Source: Flavobacteriaceae bacterium (GTDB taxonomy: Bacteria > Bacteroidota > Bacteroidia > Flavobacteriales > Flavobacteriaceae). Taken from it: a stretch of DNA of 64,000 nucleotides. Every line of letters begins with the position of its first letter. The first letter of the stretch is position 1. The notes beneath the pieces are model-generated. The model worked only from the letters and a program-made list of their open reading frames with translations, did not search any database and was not told the origin of the DNA. Location: NCBI GenBank assembly GCA_009827225.1, contig WUAI01000005.1, positions 1-64,000 on the forward strand, read 5' to 3'. A program made the translations under genes and the position numbers. Below, piece by piece: positions 42,876 to 51,027 of this stretch.

Positions 42876-44282
42876 ATGAAATCCTTTATATTATTTTTCG
42901 GGGCTTTTTTAATAGTTTCATTTAGCCTGAATGCTCAGGTACCTACTCCCCGAAGCACCGGCTCCGGTTCAAATTCCGGTGGACCATTATCCTGGACCAA
43001 GAAAGGTTCTACTACCTATACTTTAAAAGACCGCAACGGAAATACGGTTTCCAACGCGATGAATTTAAAATATCTGGATACCGATACACTCTCTGTTCTT
43101 GACAAGACCAATCGAGTGATCTATTTGTTGCAAGATTTTAAAAATGCTTCTACTGGTAGTTCCGGAAGTGCTTCTGTACTTGCGTCAGGAATTGGCAATA
43201 GTTTTTTTATCACAAATCCTAATTCGTTTGCACATTATGTAGACGACGAATATTTAACAGATGCCTTCGTAAATATCAATGGGAGTTATATCTATTACGT
43301 GGGAGAAAAAAATACCACATATCATTTAAAAGATATTCGGAAATATCCCAGTTGGGCCGCTGATACATCTGTGCCACTTCCTTATTCATCCACACACACT
43401 TATTGGTATCGTGACGTTGATAAAGGACAATACGGAGTGATCGTAAAAGGAAAAACCATCAATTATGATGAAGCATCTACAGAAGCAGACGGAGATGATC
43501 TAATCGTTAAAATAAACGGAGTTAAAACCTACAGGTTGCCTGGATACTATAATATGGCGTCCTGGGTATTCAAACCTGTAACTCCTTATTCAGGAAGTAG
43601 TTCATCGAGTACCTCCTCTATGGCATCCACCGGTTGTGTGAAAGGAGACTGCCAGAACGGATGGGGAAAATATGAATACGATAACGGTCACTATGACGGT
43701 TTCTGGAAAAATGGAAAGAAACACGGATATGGACTTTATAAGTGGCCCGAATCCGGCAAGTACATTGGAAGTTGGGTGAATGATAATATGGAGGGCTACG
43801 GTGTTTACCTGGCTGATAACAAGGACAACATTATTGGGATATACCGTGACGGGCAGTTAAACGGACTAGGAGTTACTGTCACAGGAGATGATTGGGAGCA
43901 AGGAATTTTTGACGACGGGAATATCTCCACGAGCTACTCATTCTATAGTACGGGTAATGATACCGGATGTGTGGCTGGCGACTGCCAGAATAAATATGGG
44001 CGTTATAAGTGGAGCAACGGTGACAAATTCATTGGATTCTTCAAGAACGGTAAGATGCATATGGGAACCTATACTTTTGCCGGTGGTGATAAATACTCCG
44101 GAATGTTTAACAGCGATAACCAATTCCATGGAATGGGGCGATTCTTCTTCAAGGATGGTGCCTATTACGGTGGAAAATGGGTGAACGGAAAATACGATGG
44201 GCGTGGTTATTATCATGATAAAGATCTTAACCAGCAAATCGGGGTTTGGTCGAACGGAACCCTGGTCGATCGAATGAGATAA
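42876..44282 (+). CDS. Secreted MORN-repeat protein 1 (468 aa)
   Basis: A signal peptide (MKSFILFFGAFLIVSFSLNAQ) is followed by a ~220-residue Ser/Gly/Tyr-rich region of unknown fold and a C-terminal MORN-repeat array (about 255-460). Typical copies are YDGFWKNGKKHGYGLYKWPE, YIGSWVNDNMEGYGVYLADN and YGGKWVNGKYDGRGYYHDKD. MORN repeats form beta-hairpin rods; secreted bacterial ones have little known function. Two Cys motifs (GCVKGDCQNGWGK, GCVAGDCQNKYGR) precede each block of repeats and could form disulfides. The C-terminal half is closely similar to that of the next gene, so a duplication lies behind the pair. The operator/promoter is site 3. Confidence 0.87.
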   Translation: MKSFILFFGAFLIVSFSLNAQVPTPRSTGSGSNSGGPLSWTKKGSTTYTLKDRNGNTVSNAMNLKYLDTDTLSVLDKTNRVIYLLQDFKNASTGSSGSASVLASGIGNSFFITNPNSFAHYVDDEYLTDAFVNINGSYIYYVGEKNTTYHLKDIRKYPSWAADTSVPLPYSSTHTYWYRDVDKGQYGVIVKGKTINYDEASTEADGDDLIVKINGVKTYRLPGYYNMASWVFKPVTPYSGSSSSSTSSMASTGCVKGDCQNGWGKYEYDNGHYDGFWKNGKKHGYGLYKWPESGKYIGSWVNDNMEGYGVYLADNKDNIIGIYRDGQLNGLGVTVTGDDWEQGIFDDGNISTSYSFYSTGNDTGCVAGDCQNKYGRYKWSNGDKFIGFFKNGKMHMGTYTFAGGDKYSGMFNSDNQFHGMGRFFFKDGAYYGGKWVNGKYDGRGYYHDKDLNQQIGVWSNGTLVDRMR

Positions 44283-44296
44283 TCTAATTATCAATT

Positions 44297-44345
44297 AAAT
44301 ACGGCAATTGCCGTATTTTTTTTTACACTTCATTTTGTACTTTTA
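44297..44345 (+). promoter_or_regulatory. Operator site 4 with promoter (second MORN gene)
   Basis: The palindrome is perfect here: AATACGGCAATTGCCGTATT at 44298-44317, extendable to 22 bp (44297-44318). The -7-like TACTTTTA (44338-44345) ends 28 bases after the 20-bp core, within one base of the spacing at the other sites. The palindrome is followed by a long T run, so it could double as a terminator for the preceding gene. The MORN2 ATG is at 44370. Confidence 0.75.
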
Positions 44346-44369
44346 AGTACACATTAAAAACTAAACACG

Positions 44370-45851
44370 ATGAGAACCAAGTACCTAATTTCGACCCTTC
44401 TGATATGTTTTCTTTACATCAATGCGTATGCACAGTATACATTGAATGCGGATGCGCCGGTAAATAAAGTGTCTTTGAAGTATCATAAAGACCACTTCAT
44501 GCTAAAAGGGCCCGTAAAAGAGTATAATGATAACTATGTGACCTATTATTTTGATGAAGATGGTTACCTGACCAAGGACAAAAGTACCTTGGGATTATCA
44601 CGTGACTACGTATACGATTCCTATAAAAATCTCATCAAAATTTATAGCGATTTATATGGTTCGGTGATTACATACGATGTAACTCTCGATAGCGGAAAAA
44701 GAGTGCTCACTAAAAAGACAAGTTCAAATTCGGGTAAAAGATATGTCTACGACCGAAGAGGTAATTTGCTCGAGGAGTACGACACCTATAAAAATGATCT
44801 GCAGTACCGTTATCAGTATGATTCCAGGAACAGGCTTATCCGAACTGACGGCTATTATAACGCCATCAATGAAACTTCTGTAACTACATATTCCTACCAG
44901 ACTGAAGGTAATTATATCCGGGTTACCAGCAGCTACAGTTCATCGAATCCGGAACGTAAAAGTTCGACGAATTCCTATTATTATAAAAATGGTAATTATT
45001 ACGGAAAGAGTAAATCATCAAATATCGGATTGGATAAATATGGCAATGCCAAATTTTATATAAATCAGGACGGCACTAAAGGTTCGGCCAAGACCTATGC
45101 TTATTGGGGAGAATCTTCCACATCAAGTTCAGGGATCTCTACGCCCAATACTCCGAATTCTGTACCTAAACCAAACAACAGTACTACAACTTCCAATGGT
45201 TGTGTGAGTGGTGACTGCCAGAATGGATGGGGTAAAAAGAATTTTGATCATGGATATTATGAAGGATTCTGGAAAAATGGAAAACGACACGGTTACGGGT
45301 TATTCGACTGGACCACTTCCGGAAAGTACATTGGTTTTTGGGTGAATGGCAAGCTTCACGGTTACGGTTGCTATTTGGGAACCGAGAAAAATATGATAGG
45401 AGAGTACAGAGACGGGTCTATGAACGGAGTGGGAACCACCCGTGAAATTGAGACCGACAAATGGGTGCGAGGTAGGTTCAGCAATTATCTTGTTTCCGAT
45501 GAATACAACTTTTATAACAACAAAGTATCCACCGGATGTGTAGCTGGTGATTGCCAGAGCAAATATGGACGCTATAAGTGGAGCAATGGGGATGTGTTTA
45601 CGGGATTCTTCAAGAACGGTAAGATGTATATGGGAATCTACAAATTTGCTTCCGGGGATAAGTATGAAGGTATGTTCAACAATAGTAATCAATTCCATGG
45701 GGAAGGCCGATTCTTCTTTGCTGATGGCGCTTACTACGGCGGGCAATGGAATAATGGTAAATATGAAGGACGAGGATACTACCACGATAAGAACTACAGC
45801 CAGAAGATAGGGGAATGGCGCAATGGAAATTTCTCAAGAGCTCTGAATTAA
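44370..45851 (+). CDS. Secreted MORN-repeat protein 2 with YD-like N-terminal region (493 aa)
   Basis: A signal peptide (MRTKYLISTLLICFLYINAYAQ) is followed by about 230 residues rich in Tyr and Asp with YD/RHS-like repeats (RYVYDRRGNLLEEYDTY, YQYDSRNRLIRTDGYY). A Ser/Thr/Pro linker leads to a C-terminal MORN array (about 275-485) like that of MORN protein 1: YYEGFWKNGKRHGYGLFDWT, GKYIGFWVNGKLHGYG and YYGGQWNNGKYEGRGYYHDK. It carries the same two Cys motifs, GCVSGDCQNGWGK and GCVAGDCQSKYGR. The N-terminal region differs wholly from MORN protein 1. A TPR kinase gene follows after 60 bases without an operator of its own, so they may be one unit. Confidence 0.87.
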   Translation: MRTKYLISTLLICFLYINAYAQYTLNADAPVNKVSLKYHKDHFMLKGPVKEYNDNYVTYYFDEDGYLTKDKSTLGLSRDYVYDSYKNLIKIYSDLYGSVITYDVTLDSGKRVLTKKTSSNSGKRYVYDRRGNLLEEYDTYKNDLQYRYQYDSRNRLIRTDGYYNAINETSVTTYSYQTEGNYIRVTSSYSSSNPERKSSTNSYYYKNGNYYGKSKSSNIGLDKYGNAKFYINQDGTKGSAKTYAYWGESSTSSSGISTPNTPNSVPKPNNSTTTSNGCVSGDCQNGWGKKNFDHGYYEGFWKNGKRHGYGLFDWTTSGKYIGFWVNGKLHGYGCYLGTEKNMIGEYRDGSMNGVGTTREIETDKWVRGRFSNYLVSDEYNFYNNKVSTGCVAGDCQSKYGRYKWSNGDVFTGFFKNGKMYMGIYKFASGDKYEGMFNNSNQFHGEGRFFFADGAYYGGQWNNGKYEGRGYYHDKNYSQKIGEWRNGNFSRALN

Positions 45852-45911
45852 AATAGCTGAAATATTAAAACTGAAAATTTAGTAATTTACAGTACTACTA
45901 AACCATCAGTT

Positions 45912-47792
45912 ATGAAGTATCTCCTCATCGTCCTGGCAGGACTACTCTGCTGGGACGGATCTTCCCAGGTGCAACCGAACCTGGATTCCTTGTTGCTGCG
46001 CTCTTTGCAAAGCAAGGATTCTTCGGCATATTATTTTACGCAGGCAAAGAAATTACTGAAGTCTCCTGACGACACTGCCAATTATTTCTACCACAAATTC
46101 TTTGAGAAGGATGCCAATCGGAAAACAGATAGCACCAATTATTTTGCTGATCTGGCCATCCCTATGCTGGAATCGATCGACTCTTTGGACCGAATTCGAA
46201 AGATTTATGAAAGACTCCACTTCCAGGAACTTCGTGCCGGGCGATACGAAGGATCACTCAATTATGCTCAATTGGCATTGAATACCGCCGAGCGATTGAA
46301 GGACACTGCCCGTATGTCGTTACATCTTAGTGATATTTCCATTGTTTATCACGATTTTGAAGATTATTCCCGTGGGGTAGAGTACGGTAAAAAGGCCTAT
46401 CAGATAATGAACGAGGCTTCAGAAGTAAATTACAGGTACTTGATTTTTGCAAATAACGCCACAGGGATCAATTTCGATGATTGGGGAATGGCAGACAGCG
46501 CCTTATATTACCACTTCAATAACCTCGATCTTTTGGGGCATATGGAAGATTCACTGCCCTACACATTCATCTTTAACAATATTGGGAACACCTATTTGAA
46601 GCAAAACAAATTTCGGGATTCGAGAAAATATATCAATAAGGCCCTGGAGCTCAATCTAAGAAGGGGGAGAAAATATAATCTGGCCACCAATTATACTAAT
46701 TTAGCTACCATTGCTTACAAAATGGGCGATTATCAATTGGCTAAGAATGAATTTATACTTGCCAATAAATATGCCAATGAGAGTGAAAGTATTGAGAAGA
46801 TTCGGGATGTAGTGCAACAGGAAGCCTGGTTTTATAAGGAGATCGGTGACTTTGAAAAAGCGCTGGAACGCCAGGAGGCCTTTTACAAATTGCGTGATTC
46901 GGTATTTAATGAAGAAAGAGCGGCAAGTTTTGCTGAAATGGAAACCAAGTATGAAACCGAGAAAAAGGAAAAAGCATTGGCCGAAACACGAGCGGATCTG
47001 GCGGAAAGAGAACTCCAGGTAAAACGTAAAAACACCCTTATTTATGGAGGTTTTGGCCTGGCATTGATCCTGGGATTGTTGGGTTATCTTGTGTTTAGCC
47101 GACAAAAACTTAAAAATCGCCAGTTGAAGAAGGAGAGTGAGCTCAAAACGGCTTTAGCCCGAATAGAGACTCAAAATAAACTTCAGGAACAACGCTTACG
47201 GATTTCGAGGGATCTCCATGACAATATTGGTTCTCAACTCACTTTCGTAACGTCCTCGGTGGATAATTTGAAGTTTGGTTTAAAGGATAAAGAAGGGGCT
47301 ATTCCGGGTAAACTTTCCATGATCAGTGAGTTTACCACACAAACTATATATGAACTTCGGGATACAATTTGGGCGATGAATAAAAACGAGATCACTTTCG
47401 AAGATCTCCAGGTTCGCATTTCAAATTTCATAGAAAAGGCAAATAAATCCCGAGACAATGTTGCTTTCAACTTTCAGGTTTCTGAAAATATTCCTGCGGA
47501 TACTACATTTTCATCCTTGAAAGGGATAAATATTTATCGCATCATTCAGGAAGGTGTGAATAATGCATTGAAGTATTCAGACGCTACCGAGATTAAAGTA
47601 AACGTACTATGGAAGGGCGATCAATTCTTGCTGGAGATTATCGATAACGGAATTGGTTTCGACATTGAAAAGATTGAACGTGGTAACGGATTAACGAATA
47701 TAAATAAGAGAGCCAAAGAATTGGGAGGTACATCCCTAATCGATTCAGCCAAAGGAAAGGGCACAAGAATTTCGGTACAATACCCGAAATAA
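45912..47792 (+). CDS. TPR-containing sensor histidine kinase 1 (HisKA_3 type)
   Basis: A 626-aa sensor kinase. A signal peptide is followed by a periplasmic TPR array (about 40-330; e.g. LNYAQLALNTAERLKDTA, NNIGNTYLKQNKFRDSRKYI), a coiled coil, one membrane helix (about 377-393, LIYGGFGLALILGLLGYLVF), another coiled coil and the kinase. The phospho-acceptor is His436 in RISRDLHDNIGSQL, the N box is QEGVNNALKYS, and the ATP lid glycines are DNGIGF and GNGLTNI. HisKA_3 kinases usually phosphorylate NarL-type regulators such as the one at 51028-51678. It lies 60 bases after MORN protein 2 with no operator of its own. Confidence 0.92.
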   Translation: MKYLLIVLAGLLCWDGSSQVQPNLDSLLLRSLQSKDSSAYYFTQAKKLLKSPDDTANYFYHKFFEKDANRKTDSTNYFADLAIPMLESIDSLDRIRKIYERLHFQELRAGRYEGSLNYAQLALNTAERLKDTARMSLHLSDISIVYHDFEDYSRGVEYGKKAYQIMNEASEVNYRYLIFANNATGINFDDWGMADSALYYHFNNLDLLGHMEDSLPYTFIFNNIGNTYLKQNKFRDSRKYINKALELNLRRGRKYNLATNYTNLATIAYKMGDYQLAKNEFILANKYANESESIEKIRDVVQQEAWFYKEIGDFEKALERQEAFYKLRDSVFNEERAASFAEMETKYETEKKEKALAETRADLAERELQVKRKNTLIYGGFGLALILGLLGYLVFSRQKLKNRQLKKESELKTALARIETQNKLQEQRLRISRDLHDNIGSQLTFVTSSVDNLKFGLKDKEGAIPGKLSMISEFTTQTIYELRDTIWAMNKNEITFEDLQVRISNFIEKANKSRDNVAFNFQVSENIPADTTFSSLKGINIYRIIQEGVNNALKYSDATEIKVNVLWKGDQFLLEIIDNGIGFDIEKIERGNGLTNINKRAKELGGTSLIDSAKGKGTRISVQYPK

Positions 47793-47840
47793 AATACGCT
47801 ATTTGACGTATGGCAGGAATCGCCTGTACTAATTATATTG
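47793..47840 (+). promoter_or_regulatory. Operator site 5 with promoter (small protein / kinase 2 unit)
   Basis: The palindrome at 47793-47812 (AATACGCTAT/TTGACGTATG) starts at the stop codon of kinase 1. The -7-like TTATATTG (47833-47840) ends 28 bases after the palindrome, as at site 4. It is a weaker -7 than the others. The ATG of the small protein is at 47858. Confidence 0.6.
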
Positions 47841-47857
47841 AGCATTAAAATAATCGT

Positions 47858-48100
47858 ATGAACTCATTTCTTTGGGTGGCATTTTCGGTACTGGCGATTC
47901 TGCTTTTCATGGTCATTAGCTACCTGAAAACACGGGGAAGGACAGTATTGAGTCATAGTGAAAGTATGGTACAGTTGCAGCTGGAATATGCCATACATGA
48001 GCAACAAATTGAACAACGACATTCCGATTTGTCGCGTTACGATTTTATGAAGTATAATTTAACTGAATCACTCCAACCACAATATGAAATAAAACTTTAA
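47858..48100 (+). CDS. Small membrane protein (80 aa) upstream of kinase 2
   Basis: One N-terminal membrane helix (about residues 4-23, FLWVAFSVLAILLFMVISYL) is followed by a basic turn and an amphipathic helix with Glu/Gln/His (QLQLEYAIHEQQIEQRHSDL), possibly coiled-coil. Family not recognised. It lies between operator site 5 and kinase 2, with 23 bases to the kinase gene, so it is probably cotranscribed with it. Kinase accessory proteins of this size often couple sensing at the membrane, but that role is only inferred from position. Confidence 0.65.
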   Translation: MNSFLWVAFSVLAILLFMVISYLKTRGRTVLSHSESMVQLQLEYAIHEQQIEQRHSDLSRYDFMKYNLTESLQPQYEIKL

Positions 48101-48123
48101 ACCAACACGTAAGAACCATTTTA

Positions 48124-50085
48124 ATGAGATTCAAAATTGCTTTCGCAGCAGCTTTCCTCATATTCCTATCGGAAGGTCGCTCACAGGAAACCCTGACAAA
48201 TATTGACAGCGTGCTAAGGGTATTGCAACGTGCTCCTGCAGACACTTCAAAGGCTCTTTTATACCAAAAAATAGGAGGCCACTATAACGTGGTTCACCTG
48301 GATAGTGCTAAAACTTTTTTGGTCGAAGGGCTTGAACTTTCCGAAAAACTCAACTTTCCGAAGGGAAAATGGATCAATTTGAATACGCTGGGGAATTATC
48401 ACGAACGAAAGACGCAATACGATAGTGCCATGGTTTTCTACGATCGGGCCCTTGATATAGTGGAAGAACTTAATTCCACCAAAGGGTTTGCAGTAGTGCT
48501 GAATAATATTGCAACGATTCATATTAGAAAAGGAGATTATGAAAAGGCCCTGGAATTCATGTTTCGAGCCTTAAAGGCTGAAGAAGACCTCAATAATGAA
48601 AACGGTATCGCCCAGGCATACAACAACATAGGGGTGGTGTATTACTATATGCAGGATTTTGACAAAACCACCGATTATCTCACACGCGCCCTTGAGATTC
48701 AGGAGCGTCTTGGGAATTATGATGGTTTGATCAATGGGTATAACAATGTGGGAGCCATCTTTGACTATCTCCAACAGTATGAAGCAGCCCTGGAGTCCTA
48801 TGGTAAAGGACTTGAAATAGCCAAAAAGATCAAAGACAGAAAAAACGAAGCCATTCAATTGGTGAACATGGGATTGGCCCGTTCCAAAATGGGACAATTG
48901 GATCAGGCCGAGGATTTGCTGAAAAGCTCTCTTGCCATCCGTGAAGAGATTCAGGATTTTCATGGGATGGCGACCTCTTATATTGCCTACGCCGAAAACT
49001 CTGTGCAGCAGGGCAAAATGGATCAGGCACTGAATTATTTTAGAAAGTCATTAGAGATTTCCGAAGAAAAAAACTTAAAACTATTGCGGAAAGAAGCGTA
49101 TAGAGGAATGGCGGATGTCTATGAGCAGAAAGGCAATTACCAAAACGCCATTGGCTTTTTAAAACAAATGCAAAGCGTGAAGGATTCGATTCTCAATGAA
49201 GACAATGCAAAGATCATTGCGGAGGTTGAAACGCGATACGAAACTGAAAAGAAGGAAAAGGAGATTCTTGCCCAACGTGCAGAAATTGCGGAAGGAGAAC
49301 TGGAAATAAAACGCAAAAGTACACTGCTTTATGGCAGTTTAGGTCTTGCTTTCGTTCTGGGATTACTGGGTTATCTCTTATATAATCAGCAAAAGTTAAA
49401 AAACAGGCAACTCCAAAAAGAAGGCGAGTTAAAGGCGGCCCTTGCTAAGATCGAAACACAGAATAAATTGCAGGAACAACGATTGCGGATATCAAGGGAT
49501 CTGCATGACAATATTGGGGCGCAGCTTACCTTCATTATTTCCAGTATTGATAATCTGAAATACGGCTTTACGGAGATCAGTGATAAGCTATCGGACAAAC
49601 TAAAAGGAATCAGTCGGTTTACCAGTCATACCATTCATGAATTGCGTGATACCATTTGGGCGATGAACAAAAATGAAATCGGTTTGGAAGACTTGCAAGC
49701 CAGGATTAGTAATTTCATTGAGAATGCCAAGGTTGCCGCCAATAATGTGGCGTTTCAGTTTGAGGTGGCTCCCGACATGAATTCCAATATTTCCTTTACT
49801 TCCATTCAAGGGATGAACATCTACAGAATTATTCAGGAAGCGGTGAACAATGCTGTGAAATATTCGGAGGCCAGTGATATCAAAGTGAATTTTTCAGAAG
49901 AGCAATCACAGTATGTTGTTCAAATCATCGATAATGGAAAAGGGTTTGCTATGGACGACATTGAGCGCGGTAATGGCTTACATAATATGAATAAGCGAAG
50001 CATAGATTTAGGGGGAAGTTGTACGATTGAATCTCAACCGCAACAAGGTACCATGGTTCGTCTTGAAATTCCGAAAAAAGCGTAA
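48124..50085 (+). CDS. TPR-containing sensor histidine kinase 2 (HisKA_3 type)
   Basis: A 653-aa paralogue of kinase 1 with the same plan. A signal peptide is followed by a periplasmic TPR array (about 40-360; e.g. YNNIGVVYYYMQDFDKTTDY, YNNVGAIFDYLQQYEAALES), a coiled coil with one membrane helix (about 402-420, LLYGSLGLAFVLGLLGYLLY) and the kinase. The phospho-acceptor is His461 in RISRDLHDNIGAQL, the N box is QEAVNNAVKYS, and the lid glycines are DNGKGF and GNGLHNM. It follows the small membrane protein by 23 bases and precedes the duplicated-domain protein by 26. The two kinases are most similar from the second coiled coil to the end, and may share one regulator. Confidence 0.92.
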   Translation: MRFKIAFAAAFLIFLSEGRSQETLTNIDSVLRVLQRAPADTSKALLYQKIGGHYNVVHLDSAKTFLVEGLELSEKLNFPKGKWINLNTLGNYHERKTQYDSAMVFYDRALDIVEELNSTKGFAVVLNNIATIHIRKGDYEKALEFMFRALKAEEDLNNENGIAQAYNNIGVVYYYMQDFDKTTDYLTRALEIQERLGNYDGLINGYNNVGAIFDYLQQYEAALESYGKGLEIAKKIKDRKNEAIQLVNMGLARSKMGQLDQAEDLLKSSLAIREEIQDFHGMATSYIAYAENSVQQGKMDQALNYFRKSLEISEEKNLKLLRKEAYRGMADVYEQKGNYQNAIGFLKQMQSVKDSILNEDNAKIIAEVETRYETEKKEKEILAQRAEIAEGELEIKRKSTLLYGSLGLAFVLGLLGYLLYNQQKLKNRQLQKEGELKAALAKIETQNKLQEQRLRISRDLHDNIGAQLTFIISSIDNLKYGFTEISDKLSDKLKGISRFTSHTIHELRDTIWAMNKNEIGLEDLQARISNFIENAKVAANNVAFQFEVAPDMNSNISFTSIQGMNIYRIIQEAVNNAVKYSEASDIKVNFSEEQSQYVVQIIDNGKGFAMDDIERGNGLHNMNKRSIDLGGSCTIESQPQQGTMVRLEIPKKA

Positions 50086-50111
50086 CTTTATTTGATAAAT
50101 CAAGCAACGCA

Positions 50112-50945
50112 ATGCGAAGTTACCTTCCTTTCCTTTTCCTGTTCACATTTTTATCGACCATAGCCCAACAACCCGGGATGCCGAATGCTCCGGTTCAACA
50201 AAATGTTCCGAGTAATACAAATGACAAGTCTTCCACAGGTGAGACTTTACGATTTGTAAATGATTTGCTGAACAGGTACAATAAATATGATTCGTCCATT
50301 CGCATCGACCAAATAACCGGTGAGATCATTTTTACGGATCGATTTTCAGAACTCCGAGCCTATTTCTCTGATGTTGAATTCCGAAGGGACCTTGAGAATA
50401 TGGGCATCTATTGCAAGGACGCTTCCAATTGCCTTCGCAGCCGTGATACCTCATCCGGAGACCCGGAATCTCCCCGGAAGAAATACACGTTTGGTATTAA
50501 GGAGAATGGCCTGGCAGTTCCAGATACCGATATAGCCATACAACGATTGAACCAAATGTTGAACAGCTTTTCAGGTACGCCAAAGCCGATGATTCCAATC
50601 AATAATGTGTCGATGGGAGCCGTGAACGACCAGCTCGATATCATTAATACGGCTTTTCGCAACTACAACAATTACGATACGGTATTTAGTGTGAAAGGCA
50701 ACACGCTTCATTGGGACAGCAGGGTGGCGAATGTATCGGCCGAGATAAGTGATCTCACATTCTATATAGATTATGAAAGCAGGTGGATTGTGATGCAGTG
50801 TATTTCAGGCGAATGCCTGGAAGGTAGTATTAGTAAAGATAGTTATTCCATGGGGCTGCAGACTTCCAATGGGGATATTGCCCCCAATATTGAGGAGGTT
50901 TTACAGGCTTTTAATACTCTTCGCAAGGAGGTACTCACCCGCTGA
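50112..50945 (+). CDS. Secreted protein with two tandem related domains (277 aa)
   Basis: Not recognised. A signal peptide (MRSYLPFLFLFTFLSTIAQQ) is followed by a Pro/Asn-rich spacer and two domains that look like copies of each other (about 40-155 and 165-272). Both run N.Y..YD....I.....L.......V......E, then a strand, then a Cys pair (YCKDASNCL in the first, QCISGECLEG in the second), a segment ending in Y.(F/M)G(I/L), and a final helix (IQRLNQML / EEVLQAFNTL). The Cys pairs may be disulfides in the periplasm. It lies between kinase 2 (26 bases) and the regulator, and probably belongs to the kinase 2 transcript. Confidence 0.7.
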   Translation: MRSYLPFLFLFTFLSTIAQQPGMPNAPVQQNVPSNTNDKSSTGETLRFVNDLLNRYNKYDSSIRIDQITGEIIFTDRFSELRAYFSDVEFRRDLENMGIYCKDASNCLRSRDTSSGDPESPRKKYTFGIKENGLAVPDTDIAIQRLNQMLNSFSGTPKPMIPINNVSMGAVNDQLDIINTAFRNYNNYDTVFSVKGNTLHWDSRVANVSAEISDLTFYIDYESRWIVMQCISGECLEGSISKDSYSMGLQTSNGDIAPNIEEVLQAFNTLRKEVLTR

Positions 50946-50953
50946 TCACACAC

Positions 50954-51002
50954 AATAGGGCAGATGACGTATTGGATACCACCGGAAGTGTGACTAATTT
51001 TC
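50954..51002 (+). promoter_or_regulatory. Operator site 6 with promoter (response regulator gene)
   Basis: The palindrome at 50954-50973 (AATAGGGCAG/ATGACGTATT) ends in TTG (50972-50974). A gap of 20 bases leads to the -7-like TAATTTTC (50995-51002; seven of eight match TAnnTTTG). The regulator ATG is at 51028. This would make the regulator autoregulated. Confidence 0.72.
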
Positions 51003-51027
51003 GGTAACTTTAGATTCCAACCGCATT

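Noticed and set aside
44297-44318. The perfect palindrome as a simple terminator only
   Set aside because: It lacks a loop, matches the other five operator copies and has the same spacing to a -7-like element; an operator role is better supported, though a double role is possible.
45841-45889. A seventh palindrome upstream of kinase 1
   Set aside because: A -7-like element (GTAATTTA at 45882-45889) is present at a similar distance from the start codon, but the sequence where the palindrome should be has no recognisable half-site; kinase 1 is more likely read through from the MORN2 gene.
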